From Proteiniphilum sp. UBA5267 (GTDB lineage Bacteria > Bacteroidota > Bacteroidia > Bacteroidales > Dysgonomonadaceae), in NCBI GenBank assembly GCA_002411515.1, contig DHTF01000051.1:55159-68738 (forward strand): a DNA stretch of 13,580 bases, in the 5' to 3' direction. A program made the position numbers and the translations under genes. Positions 1 to 5,635 of the stretch are shown in pieces. The first letter of the stretch is position 1, and every line of letters starts with the position of its first letter. The notes beneath the pieces were generated by a model, which saw only the letters and a program-made list of their open reading frames with translations, had not been told where the DNA came from and ran no database searches.

Positions 1-1637
1 CCCGAAGCACGTACGTTGGTCAGCTTCTTCGATTTGGTGACATTCACTACCAGGTCGCCTTCCTTGCTGTGTTCACCCACTACCTGGCCGGCGTATACGT
101 CGGTCTGTGGCTCAATGAAAAAGCGCCCCCGGTCTTGCAGTTTATCCAGTGCATAGGCATAGGCATTGCCCGATTCGCCGGCAATGATGGAGCCGTTGAG
201 CCTTTTTTCAATGGTTCCCTTCCAGGGTTGAAACTCCAGAAAGCGGTGCGCCATGATGGCTTCACCGGCAGAAAGGGTGAGTACCACGTTGTTCAGCCCA
301 ATGATGCCCCGCGAAGGAATGTTAAATTCCATGTGCATCCGGTCTCCCTTATTCTCCATGGAGAGCAGTTCTCCCTTGCGACGGGTGATGACGTCGATGA
401 TCTTGCTGGCAGACTCCTCGGGGAGGTTCACTGTAAGCTGCTCCACCGGCTCGTGCTTCTCCCCGGCGATCTCCTTGATGATTACCTGTGGTTGGCCTAC
501 CTGCAGCTCATATCCTTCGCGGCGCATGGTCTCGATCAGTACAGAGAGATGGAGTACACCACGTCCATATACAATCCAGGAGTCGGAATTGCCCGTTTCT
601 TCCACACGCAGCGCCAGGTTCTTGTCCAGCTCGCGCATCAGCCGCTCGTAGATATGCCGTGAAGTAACATATTTGCCGTCCTGCCCATAAAAGGGGGAAT
701 TGTTGATGGTGAACAACATCGACATGGTGGGCTCGTCTATGGCAATGGGCTCGAGCGGCTCCGGCTTTTCCAGGTCGGTGATGCTGTCGCCGATTTCGAA
801 TCCTTCGATGCCGACCAACGCGCAGATATCGCCCGATGTTACTTCCTCCGCTTTCGATCTTCCCAGACCCTCGAACACATTCAACTCTTTGATGCGGATC
901 TTTTTGATGCTGCCGTCACGTTTGCAAAGTGCATAATCTTTATTGAGACGAATGGTACCGCGATGCATGCGCCCTACAGCAATACGTCCCACGTAGTTGG
1001 AGTAATCGAGTGAGGTGATCAGCATCTGCGGTGTTCCCATCCTTATTTTGGGAGCAGGGATATGCTCGAGGATGGCATCGAGCAGCGGGATGATATTGTC
1101 GGAAGGTTTTTTCCAGTCGTCCGACATCCAACCCTGCTTGGCGGAACCATAGATAGTGGGAAAGTCGAGCTGATCCTCGGTGGCGTTGAGACTGAACATC
1201 AGGTCGAACACCTCCTCCTGCACCTCCTCGGGGCGGCAGTTGGGCTTGTCCACTTTGTTGATTACCAATATTGGCTTGAGCCCTATCTCCAGGGCTTTTT
1301 GCAATACAAAGCGAGTTTGTGGCATGGGGCCTTCGAAGGCGTCGACTACCAGCAGGCAGCCGTCGGCCATGTTGAGCACGCGTTCGACCTCCCCGCCGAA
1401 GTCGGCGTGACCCGGGGTGTCGATGATGTTTATTTTGGTGTCGTTGTATTGTATTGAGACATTCTTCGAGAGGATGGTGATGCCCCTTTCCCTTTCCAGA
1501 TCATTGTTATCCAGGATCAGGTCTTCGTTCTGTTGGTTGTCCCGGAAAAGGTGGCCTGCCATCAACATTTTGTCCACCAGCGTGGTCTTACCATGATCCA
1601 CGTGGGCAATGATGGCAATATTACGGATATTTTGCAT
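1..1637 (-). CDS. typA: Translational GTPase TypA/BipA (C-terminus outside window)
   Basis: Ribosome-associated GTPase of the EF-G/LepA class, known to act in ribosome assembly and stress or low-temperature growth. Translating leftward from the ATG at 1637 gives 545 codons with no stop before the edge; the family is usually about 600 residues, so roughly the last 55 are missing. All GTPase motifs are visible: P-loop AHVDHGKTT (11-19), switch I ERERGITI (48-55), DTPGH (73-77), NKVD (127-130) and SAK (165-167). They are followed by the EF-Tu-like domain 2, an EF-G-like domain V region, and the start of the TypA-specific C-terminal domain ending in TNVRASG at the edge. The ATG is right because the family normally begins a few residues before the [13 protein letters not shown] segment. 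It is divergent from the Ada-like gene and looks monocistronic at its 5' end. Nothing is odd in the visible part. Confidence 0.97.
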   Translation of the reverse strand, partial: MQNIRNIAIIAHVDHGKTTLVDKMLMAGHLFRDNQQNEDLILDNNDLERERGITILSKNVSIQYNDTKINIIDTPGHADFGGEVERVLNMADGCLLVVDAFEGPMPQTRFVLQKALEIGLKPILVINKVDKPNCRPEEVQEEVFDLMFSLNATEDQLDFPTIYGSAKQGWMSDDWKKPSDNIIPLLDAILEHIPAPKIRMGTPQMLITSLDYSNYVGRIAVGRMHRGTIRLNKDYALCKRDGSIKKIRIKELNVFEGLGRSKAEEVTSGDICALVGIEGFEIGDSITDLEKPEPLEPIAIDEPTMSMLFTINNSPFYGQDGKYVTSRHIYERLMRELDKNLALRVEETGNSDSWIVYGRGVLHLSVLIETMRREGYELQVGQPQVIIKEIAGEKHEPVEQLTVNLPEESASKIIDVITRRKGELLSMENKGDRMHMEFNIPSRGIIGLNNVVLTLSAGEAIMAHRFLEFQPWKGTIEKRLNGSIIAGESGNAYAYALDKLQDRGRFFIEPQTDVYAGQVVGEHSKEGDLVVNVTKSKKLTNVRAS

Positions 1638-1658
1638 GAAAACAATCTTTTTAGAGCG

Positions 1659-1666
1659 CAAAGGTA
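1659..1666 (-). promoter_or_regulatory. Probable typA promoter, -7 element
   Basis: On the minus strand this reads TACCTTTG, followed by C, an exact match to the Bacteroidota -7 consensus TAnnTTTG. It lies about 21 bases before the typA ATG, which would give a leader of about 15 bases. The nearest upstream TTTG is only 14 bases away, shorter than the usual 19-21, so the -33 element is not clear. Confidence 0.42.
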
Positions 1667-1726
1667 CACTTTTTCAACGACAAAATAATAATCCCTTTCA
1701 TATTTATCGAAAACTATTCATTGGCG

Positions 1727-1738
1727 GTACGATCGTAC
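1727..1738. repeat. Perfect 12-base palindrome GTACGATCGTAC
   Basis: The sequence is its own reverse complement over 12 bases and sits about 60 bases upstream of the typA -7 element and about 25 bases upstream of the first candidate rightward promoter. It could be a repressor or activator site for either gene. It is short enough that chance cannot be excluded. Confidence 0.35.
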
Positions 1739-1762
1739 AGCACAAGGAATCAGGATCTGTTG

Positions 1763-1793
1763 ATTGTGACGTAAAAAAAAATGAATATATTTG
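1763..1793 (+). promoter_or_regulatory. Candidate promoter for the Ada-like gene (distal)
   Basis: ATTG at 1763-1766, a 19-base spacer, then TATATTTG at 1786-1793, which matches TAnnTTTG exactly; the -33 element is one base off TTTG. Transcription would start near 1800 and give a leader of about 190 bases before the ATG at 1989. The inverted repeat at 1794-1824 would lie at the very start of this transcript. Confidence 0.5.
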
Positions 1794-1824
1794 TATGAGG
1801 TCGCTATCGCAGTGTCACCTCATA
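1794..1824 (+). repeat. Inverted repeat TATGAGGT-N15-ACCTCATA
   Basis: Two perfect 8-base complementary arms with a 15-base spacer begin immediately after the distal -7 element. The repeat may act as DNA (an operator overlapping the start site) or partly as RNA (a hairpin at the transcript's 5' end). There is no T-run after it, so it is not a typical intrinsic terminator. Confidence 0.45.
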
Positions 1825-1873
1825 TCATGTTGGAGAAATTCCGCAAGTTTCGGATTGTATAGTTGCGACATAA

Positions 1874-1898
1874 GACGGATATTTGTGACGGATATTTG
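1874..1898 (+). repeat. Tandem direct repeat GACGGATATTTG x2, 13-base period
   Basis: The 12-base unit occurs twice without a mismatch, separated by a single T, upstream of the proximal candidate promoter of the Ada-like gene. AraC-family proteins often bind directly repeated half-sites upstream of promoters, so autoregulation by the downstream protein is one reading. That link is inference. Confidence 0.5.
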
Positions 1899-1930
1899 CA
1901 CGAATAGAGCTGAACCTGCTACGTTCCCTC

Positions 1931-1965
1931 TTTGGCCGTATCCACTCCCATACTTTTTAAATTTG
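1931..1965 (+). promoter_or_regulatory. Candidate promoter for the Ada-like gene (proximal)
   Basis: TTTG at 1931-1934 and TAAATTTG at 1958-1965 match both Bacteroidota elements exactly, but the 23-base spacer is longer than the usual 19-21. The predicted start would lie only about 15-18 bases before the ATG at 1989, similar to the short leader predicted for glpD. The tandem repeat at 1874-1898 lies just upstream. Confidence 0.35.
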
Positions 1966-1988
1966 CGAAACCGAATAAATGAGGAACA

Positions 1989-2849
1989 ATGGACGATCAA
2001 CAACAGCTTAATTACGAAAGAATTGCAGCAGCAATCGATTATATCGTTGCCCACTTTAAGGAGCAGCCTGGTCTTGATGAAGTTGCCCGCTATGTACATC
2101 TGAGTCCCTTTCACTTTCACCGTTTGTTTAGCGAATGGGCAGGAACCACACCCAAGAAATTTCTGCAGTATATCAGCATCGAGCATGCCCGGAAGCTGCT
2201 GAAAGAAGAGCAGGCTACCCTTTCATATACGGCATTCGATACAGGACTTTCAGGCACAGGACGGCTGCACGACCTTTTTATTCAGATTGAAGGAATGACC
2301 CCCGCGGAATACAAAAATGGAGGGGGGAACCTCACGATAAACTACAGTTATGCCCCGAGCCCTTTTGGTGAAATCATTGTGGCATCTACATCGAAAGGAA
2401 TTTGTTATCTGGCTTTTATCAATGAGGGGGTTAACCCGATTGATGATTTGCAGCGCCGCTTTCCGCGGGCAACATTGCAACAAAAGGTTGACATGAATCA
2501 AAAAAATGCACTGCACATTTTCCAGAATGAGCGAAGAAGTCTCTCAGCCATAAAATTGCACCTGAAAGGGACCTCTTTTCAGTTGAAAGTATGGGAGGCT
2601 CTTTTGAAAATTCCAATGGGAAACCTTTCAACCTACGGTCATATTGCTGCACAAGTGGGAAATGAGGACGCTTGCAGGGCAGTTGGCACGGCCATCGGCA
2701 GTAATCCTGTATCATTTCTGATACCCTGTCACCGCGTCATACAATCGACCGGAAAGGTCGGCGGTTATATGTGGGGCACGACACGCAAGATTGCCATGAT
2801 AGGCTGGGAAAGTGCGCAGACAGAAACCCGGGAAGAAATGCAGGGATAG
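1989..2849 (+). CDS. AraC-HTH / O6-methylguanine-DNA methyltransferase fusion (Ada-like)
   Basis: A 286-residue two-domain protein. Residues about 10-107 form an AraC-type double helix-turn-helix (HLSPFHFHRLFSEWAGTTP near 37-55, then the second helix-turn-helix ending in GMTPAEYK). Residues about 115-275 form a methylated-DNA-protein-cysteine methyltransferase with the active-site motif IPCHRVI, putting the alkyl-accepting cysteine at 247, and the preceding SNPVSFL segment. The enzyme half removes methyl groups from O6-methylguanine by transfer to that cysteine, which consumes the protein. E. coli Ada has in addition an N-terminal zinc domain that takes methyl groups from phosphotriesters and switches on transcription; it is absent here, and the chain begins only about nine residues before the HTH. 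The start at 1989 follows GAGGA at 1981-1985. Whether the HTH half regulates genes or mainly binds DNA cannot be told from sequence. Transcription appears monocistronic. Confidence 0.93.
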   Translation: MDDQQQLNYERIAAAIDYIVAHFKEQPGLDEVARYVHLSPFHFHRLFSEWAGTTPKKFLQYISIEHARKLLKEEQATLSYTAFDTGLSGTGRLHDLFIQIEGMTPAEYKNGGGNLTINYSYAPSPFGEIIVASTSKGICYLAFINEGVNPIDDLQRRFPRATLQQKVDMNQKNALHIFQNERRSLSAIKLHLKGTSFQLKVWEALLKIPMGNLSTYGHIAAQVGNEDACRAVGTAIGSNPVSFLIPCHRVIQSTGKVGGYMWGTTRKIAMIGWESAQTETREEMQG

Positions 2850-2918
2850 CAGCTGCCTGGATGCTATGCGGAAAAATGACCAGTTTGTATGAAGAAGAAA
2901 CAAACAGCCCCTTTTTCC

Positions 2919-2949
2919 CTTGTGTGGACAGAGGGTTTTTGTATCTTTG
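2919..2949 (+). promoter_or_regulatory. Promoter of the double TonB-domain gene
   Basis: CTTG at 2919-2922 (one base off TTTG), a 19-base spacer, then TATCTTTG at 2942-2949, an exact TAnnTTTG. Transcription would begin near 2956, about 30 bases before the ATG at 2986. The remaining sequence between 2850 and 2985 shows nothing else convincing, and no clear terminator for the Ada-like gene. Confidence 0.6.
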
Positions 2950-2985
2950 TGCACGTAACAACAAAACATATTCAGATCAACATCA

Positions 2986-3840
2986 ATGGACTTACACAGG
3001 TTTATCAGTGTATCGCTGCTCTATGTCGTACTTGGGACAGCGCTCTCTGCGGCTTCTTCCCTCACGGCACAGAATCCTCCGCTCTCTGGCAGCGATAAAA
3101 TTATTACAGATCCCGAAATTGTTCCCATGTATACCGGTGGCACGGCTGAGATGCACCGATTTATCTCGAACACACTGAGCTACCCCCCCGATGCGGTAGC
3201 CCGGAATGCGCAGGGACTGGTGGTATACACTTTCGTGGTGGAGAAAGATGGTACCCTCTCAGACTTCAACATCATTCATCGTGCCGATTCCCTGCTCAAT
3301 GAGGAGGCGCTGCGCATCCTGAAGAATATGCCTCCCTGGCGCCCTGCCAGGCATAAAGGAGAGATCGTGCGTGCAGAAACATATGTGCCGATGTACTTTA
3401 AACTGAATAAAAATGCACGGATGGCTACAGGAACCTCCAGGCCTTCCAGCTCCGCTACGGCGAAAGCCTATGCCAAGACCGACCGGGGCCTTCTTGAAAA
3501 CAATGATATCTACACCATTGTGGATAAGATGCCGTATTATGAAGCCGGCGAAAAAGGACTGGCTAATTTTATCTCCCATAACATCCGTTACCCACGCGAA
3601 GCATTGCAACAGGGTATTGAGGGACGGATACTCTGTTCTTTTGTCGTTGCTGCCGATGGAACAGTCTCCAATATTGAAGTGGTGGAGGGATTGCATTCCT
3701 CTCTGAATGATGAAGCCATACGGGTGCTTGGATTGATGCCCCGATGGATACCCGGTGAAAACGGAGGGGAGAAGGTGAATGTAAAATGCCTGTTGCCAAT
3801 CGATTTCACCATCGATGAAGAACCTATTCCTGCGATGTAA
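2986..3840 (+). CDS. Exported protein with two TonB C-terminal domains
   Basis: A 284-residue protein with an N-terminal hydrophobic segment (about 7-28, ending SLTAQ), a likely signal peptide. Two copies of the TonB C-terminal fold follow. Copy 1 spans about 45-140 (FISNTLSYPPDAVARNAQG, YTFVVEKDGTLSD, ALRILKNMPPWRPA). Copy 2 spans about 178-275 (FISHNIRYPREALQQGIEG, CSFVVAADGTVSN, AIRVLGLMPRWIPG). They are joined by a Ser/Ala-rich linker (about 145-165). Classical TonB carries one such domain after a membrane anchor and a proline-rich spacer and couples ExbB/ExbD energy to outer-membrane receptors. Here the spacer is missing and the hydrophobic segment looks cleavable, so a role as true energy transducer is doubtful. 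In Bacteroidota such domains also occur in free periplasmic proteins of unknown function. The gene has its own promoter and converges on the NigD-like gene; the 70-base gap between them shows no clear terminator hairpin. Confidence 0.85.
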   Translation: MDLHRFISVSLLYVVLGTALSAASSLTAQNPPLSGSDKIITDPEIVPMYTGGTAEMHRFISNTLSYPPDAVARNAQGLVVYTFVVEKDGTLSDFNIIHRADSLLNEEALRILKNMPPWRPARHKGEIVRAETYVPMYFKLNKNARMATGTSRPSSSATAKAYAKTDRGLLENNDIYTIVDKMPYYEAGEKGLANFISHNIRYPREALQQGIEGRILCSFVVAADGTVSNIEVVEGLHSSLNDEAIRVLGLMPRWIPGENGGEKVNVKCLLPIDFTIDEEPIPAM

Positions 3841-3910
3841 TGGCCGACTATCTGGCTACTGTAGTTGAAATATTTTGTGCAGCGGTGGTTTGGAATTGCG
3901 CTCTGCGGTT

Positions 3911-4513
3911 TTAATTCAGAGTATAGGGTATTTCGCGCAGTCCGTCGTAGGTATGAATAAAGAGGTGGAAAGGAATGGAATCTTCGTTTTCTGTACGCAG
4001 GCTTTCCAACAGAAAAGAACAGTACATGATCTGCGGATAACCGGGCGGGTCGCTTTCTCGGGAGTGACTGAAATGGAGATCGATGGTGGGTGACGTAGTA
4101 TCTTGAAACAGGGCCACCTTGTGCGGTTTGCTGTGGTATTCAGTCTCGATGATCATGTTGAGATAATCACCTCCCACCCAAATACTTTGAATCTTCACCG
4201 GTTCCTTTGCCAATTTGTTCGGAAAACCTTCAGTCAGGAGGGCAGCGGTGAAAATCTCGGAGACGCGATTGATCTTCACCGTGTCGCCCTGCAGCGAGGT
4301 ATAGCTTAGCACGACCCGCTGTCCCTCTTTGCCTGTATAGTCTGTGCTTTGGGGAATTAGTAAGCGGCCGTTGTCAAGCCGGAACAAACACTCCCCGCCA
4401 TCCCATTTCACTGTAGCGAACTCCAAAAAGTAATCGTCGAGCCTTTCGGGTTCTGCTTCGCAGGATGTCAACAACAAAACGACCAATATTCTGATGAGCC
4501 AATGCACCCTCAT
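3911..4513 (-). CDS. NigD-like lipoprotein
   Basis: A 200-residue lipoprotein. The signal peptide ends in the lipobox LTSC, so cysteine 18 would be lipidated. The mature part follows the NigD-like pattern: an N-terminal beta-rich (OB-like) domain with FRLDNGRLLIPQ and GQRVVLSYTSL, then VKINRVSEIFTAALL, a C-terminal domain starting around QSIWVGGDYLNMIIE, and an ending with FHLFIHTYDG. The family is widespread in Bacteroidales and named after a Prevotella nigrescens bacteriocin operon; its biochemical role is not established. Its ATG overlaps the stop of the upstream glpR-like gene by one base (TAATG on the coding strand), so the two are almost certainly co-transcribed and translationally coupled. 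By context it may be an envelope component of the G3P/phosphodiester locus, or simply a passenger. I see no promoter of its own. Confidence 0.83.
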   Translation of the reverse strand: MRVHWLIRILVVLLLTSCEAEPERLDDYFLEFATVKWDGGECLFRLDNGRLLIPQSTDYTGKEGQRVVLSYTSLQGDTVKINRVSEIFTAALLTEGFPNKLAKEPVKIQSIWVGGDYLNMIIETEYHSKPHKVALFQDTTSPTIDLHFSHSRESDPPGYPQIMYCSFLLESLRTENEDSIPFHLFIHTYDGLREIPYTLN

Positions 4514-5295
4514 TATACAAGTGTGACTTTTATTCCTTTTTCCCTGATGATTTGTAGAATGTGCGGAGGGGCATTTTTATCGGTGATGATGTGATGTACC
4601 CTGTCAATGTCGCAAATTTTACCGAAGCCTTGTTTCCCGAATTTCGATGAATCGGATAAGACAATAACCTCCTTGGCGGCATCAAGCATATACTGGTTCA
4701 GATGAGCTTCCCCAATGTTGCTGGTGGTTAATCCAAAGTCAATACCTATTCCATCCACACCAATAAAGAGTTTGTTGCACATCAACTCATTCAATATATG
4801 CTCTGTATAAGGGCCAATGACCGATGCGGAGCTTTTGCGCATGAAGCCGCCCAGCTGGATGATCTCCACGTTGGGATTATAACAGAGTGTCAGCGAAACT
4901 TTCACCGAAGAGGTGATCACTGTCAGTGGTTCTGCCATCGGTATCTTGCGCGCAAAATACAATAGGGTAGTGCCTGAAGCAATGATAATCCGATCGTTTT
5001 TGTTCAATAACTGAATGGCTGCATTGGCGATGCGGATTTTCTCATCTACCATGATTTTCTCCTTCTCATCGATGTGCCGGTCGTCAATCAGTGAACTCAC
5101 GGCACTCGCGCCTCCATGATCACGCAGTAGTAGACTTTTGCTTTCGAGTTCTTTCAAATCCTTTCGGATGGTCACTTCAGATACTCCCAAGAGTTCACTG
5201 AGATCCTGCACCGAGGCATAACCCTTTTTTTCCAACTCATCCAATATGACCCGATAGCGCTGGCCACTGTTTAATTTTTGATGATCATCTTTCAT
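4513..5295 (-). CDS. glpR: DeoR/GlpR-family transcriptional repressor
   Basis: A 260-residue DeoR-family regulator. The N-terminal winged helix-turn-helix spans about 12-65, with the recognition region VQDLSELLGVSEVTIRKDL and the trailing LLLRDHGGA. The C-terminal sugar-phosphate-binding domain has the family landmarks SGTT (108-111), LGGFMR (148-153), FIGVDGI (177-183) and SDSSKFG (214-220). Members generally repress sugar or polyol operons and are released by a phosphorylated ligand. The divergently placed G3P dehydrogenase and transporter make G3P the likely inducer and justify the glpR name, though family sequence alone does not fix the ligand. Its own promoter lies at 5401-5431, leaving a leader of about 100 bases, and candidate operators lie between its promoter and that of glpD. 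The stop codon overlaps the start of the NigD-like gene. Confidence 0.88.
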   Translation of the reverse strand: MKDDHQKLNSGQRYRVILDELEKKGYASVQDLSELLGVSEVTIRKDLKELESKSLLLRDHGGASAVSSLIDDRHIDEKEKIMVDEKIRIANAAIQLLNKNDRIIIASGTTLLYFARKIPMAEPLTVITSSVKVSLTLCYNPNVEIIQLGGFMRKSSASVIGPYTEHILNELMCNKLFIGVDGIGIDFGLTTSNIGEAHLNQYMLDAAKEVIVLSDSSKFGKQGFGKICDIDRVHHIITDKNAPPHILQIIREKGIKVTLV

Positions 5296-5400
5296 TGTTG
5301 TAAATTTTGTCTGCCCTTGAAAAGCGTCATATTAACTCCCAGAGCCGGTTAGCGAATTATTACTTACCGAAAAAGCAAATCACCTGCATGTCATGGAGAA

Positions 5401-5431
5401 CAAAACTACGAAAAAGAAAAGGTTTCACAAA
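5401..5431 (-). promoter_or_regulatory. Promoter of glpR-nigD operon
   Basis: On the minus strand: TTTG (5431-5428), a 19-base spacer, then TAGTTTTG (5408-5401). Both elements and the spacing match the Bacteroidota consensus exactly. The start site would be near 5394, about 100 bases before the glpR ATG. Confidence 0.65.
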
Positions 5432-5485
5432 ATTGCGGCATCTGAAACATTCATTTTTTGTTTTATTTTATCGCATGCTGTATTA

Positions 5486-5505
5486 GCTGGATATTTCTAT
5501 CCAGC
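5486..5505. promoter_or_regulatory. Perfect palindrome GCTGGATA-TTTC-TATCCAGC, candidate operator
   Basis: Two perfect 8-base arms flank a 4-base spacer. As DNA it has the size of a dimeric repressor site and lies between the two divergent promoters. As RNA it would be a strong hairpin, and CCTTTT follows it on the plus strand, so an intrinsic terminator is the alternative reading. No plus-strand gene lies upstream to terminate, which favours an operator or an insulator against antisense transcription. Confidence 0.6.
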
Positions 5506-5536
5506 CTTTTATGAAGAAAGAGTTGCTTTTGGTTGC

Positions 5537-5556
5537 GAATATTTATGTTAATATTC
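5537..5556. promoter_or_regulatory. Perfect palindrome GAATATT-TATGTT-AATATTC, candidate operator
   Basis: Two perfect 7-base arms flank a 6-base spacer, 20 bases overall, the same total length as the E. coli GlpR operators although the sequence differs. Its centre is 51 bases from the centre of the palindrome at 5486-5505, close to five helical turns, so two bound dimers could lie on the same face of the DNA. It lies 29 bases upstream of the glpD -33 element. Confidence 0.55.
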
Positions 5557-5562
5557 TAAATA

Positions 5563-5582
5563 CTTTCAAATTCTTTCGAATT
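5563..5582 (+). promoter_or_regulatory. Tandem repeat CTTTCAAATT/CTTTCGAATT next to glpD promoter
   Basis: Two adjacent 10-base units differ at one base and end three bases before the glpD -33 element. The second unit also completes an inverted repeat AATTC-N4-GAATT (5569-5582). DeoR-family regulators often use tandem direct half-sites of about 10-11 bases, so this is a strong candidate repressor site. Binding here would be expected to block RNA polymerase at glpD. Confidence 0.5.
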
Positions 5583-5585
5583 AAT

Positions 5586-5616
5586 TTTGGTATGTCGGAT
5601 AGTCTTGTTATTTTTG
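5586..5616 (+). promoter_or_regulatory. Promoter of glpD
   Basis: TTTG at 5586-5589, exactly 19 bases, then TATTTTTG at 5609-5616; both elements match consensus. The start site would be near 5623, so the leader before the ATG at 5636 is only about 13 bases and contains no purine-rich Shine-Dalgarno sequence, which is common in Bacteroidota. Confidence 0.68.
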
Positions 5617-5635
5617 AGGAATTAAAACATTATTT

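Larger units (their letters stand above)
1638..1988. other. 351-base divergent intergenic region with promoters and repeats
   Basis: This non-coding stretch separates typA from the Ada-like gene. It holds a typA -7 element, two candidate rightward promoters, a 12-base palindrome, an inverted repeat directly after one promoter, and a tandem 13-base repeat; each is listed separately. No RNA gene or convincing protein gene is visible. An open frame crossing the whole region overlaps both flanking genes and resembles nothing, so I treat it as chance. Confidence 0.6.
5296..5635. other. 340-base divergent control region between glpR and glpD
   Basis: This region carries near-consensus Bacteroidota promoters facing away from each other, with 154 bases between their -33 elements. 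That gap holds two perfect 20-base palindromes and a tandem 10-base repeat, all listed separately. The stretch 5296-5400 is the untranslated leader of glpR, in which I see no clear structure. The region contains no coding frame worth reporting. Confidence 0.75.

Noticed and set aside
69..662. Long open frame on the plus strand (197 codons) and further frames through 1457
   Set aside because: They lie antisense to typA, whose translation matches a known family throughout; the plus-strand products look like no known protein.
1609..2103. 164-codon plus-strand frame spanning the typA-Ada intergenic region
   Set aside because: It overlaps the typA start and the first 38 codons of the Ada-like gene in another frame, and runs through promoters and repeats; its composition does not look like a protein.
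1815..2186. 123-codon minus-strand frame over the Ada-like gene start
   Set aside because: Antisense to a well-recognised AraC-type domain; a shadow frame.
3259..3696. 145-codon minus-strand frame inside the TonB-domain gene
   Set aside because: The sense strand encodes two recognisable TonB domains; the antisense product is cysteine- and histidine-rich without any family pattern.
3841..3910. Possible bidirectional terminator between the convergent TonB-domain and NigD-like genes
   Set aside because: Only weak, mismatched stems such as GCAGCG with CGCTCTGC are present, and no clean stem plus T-run is seen in either direction.
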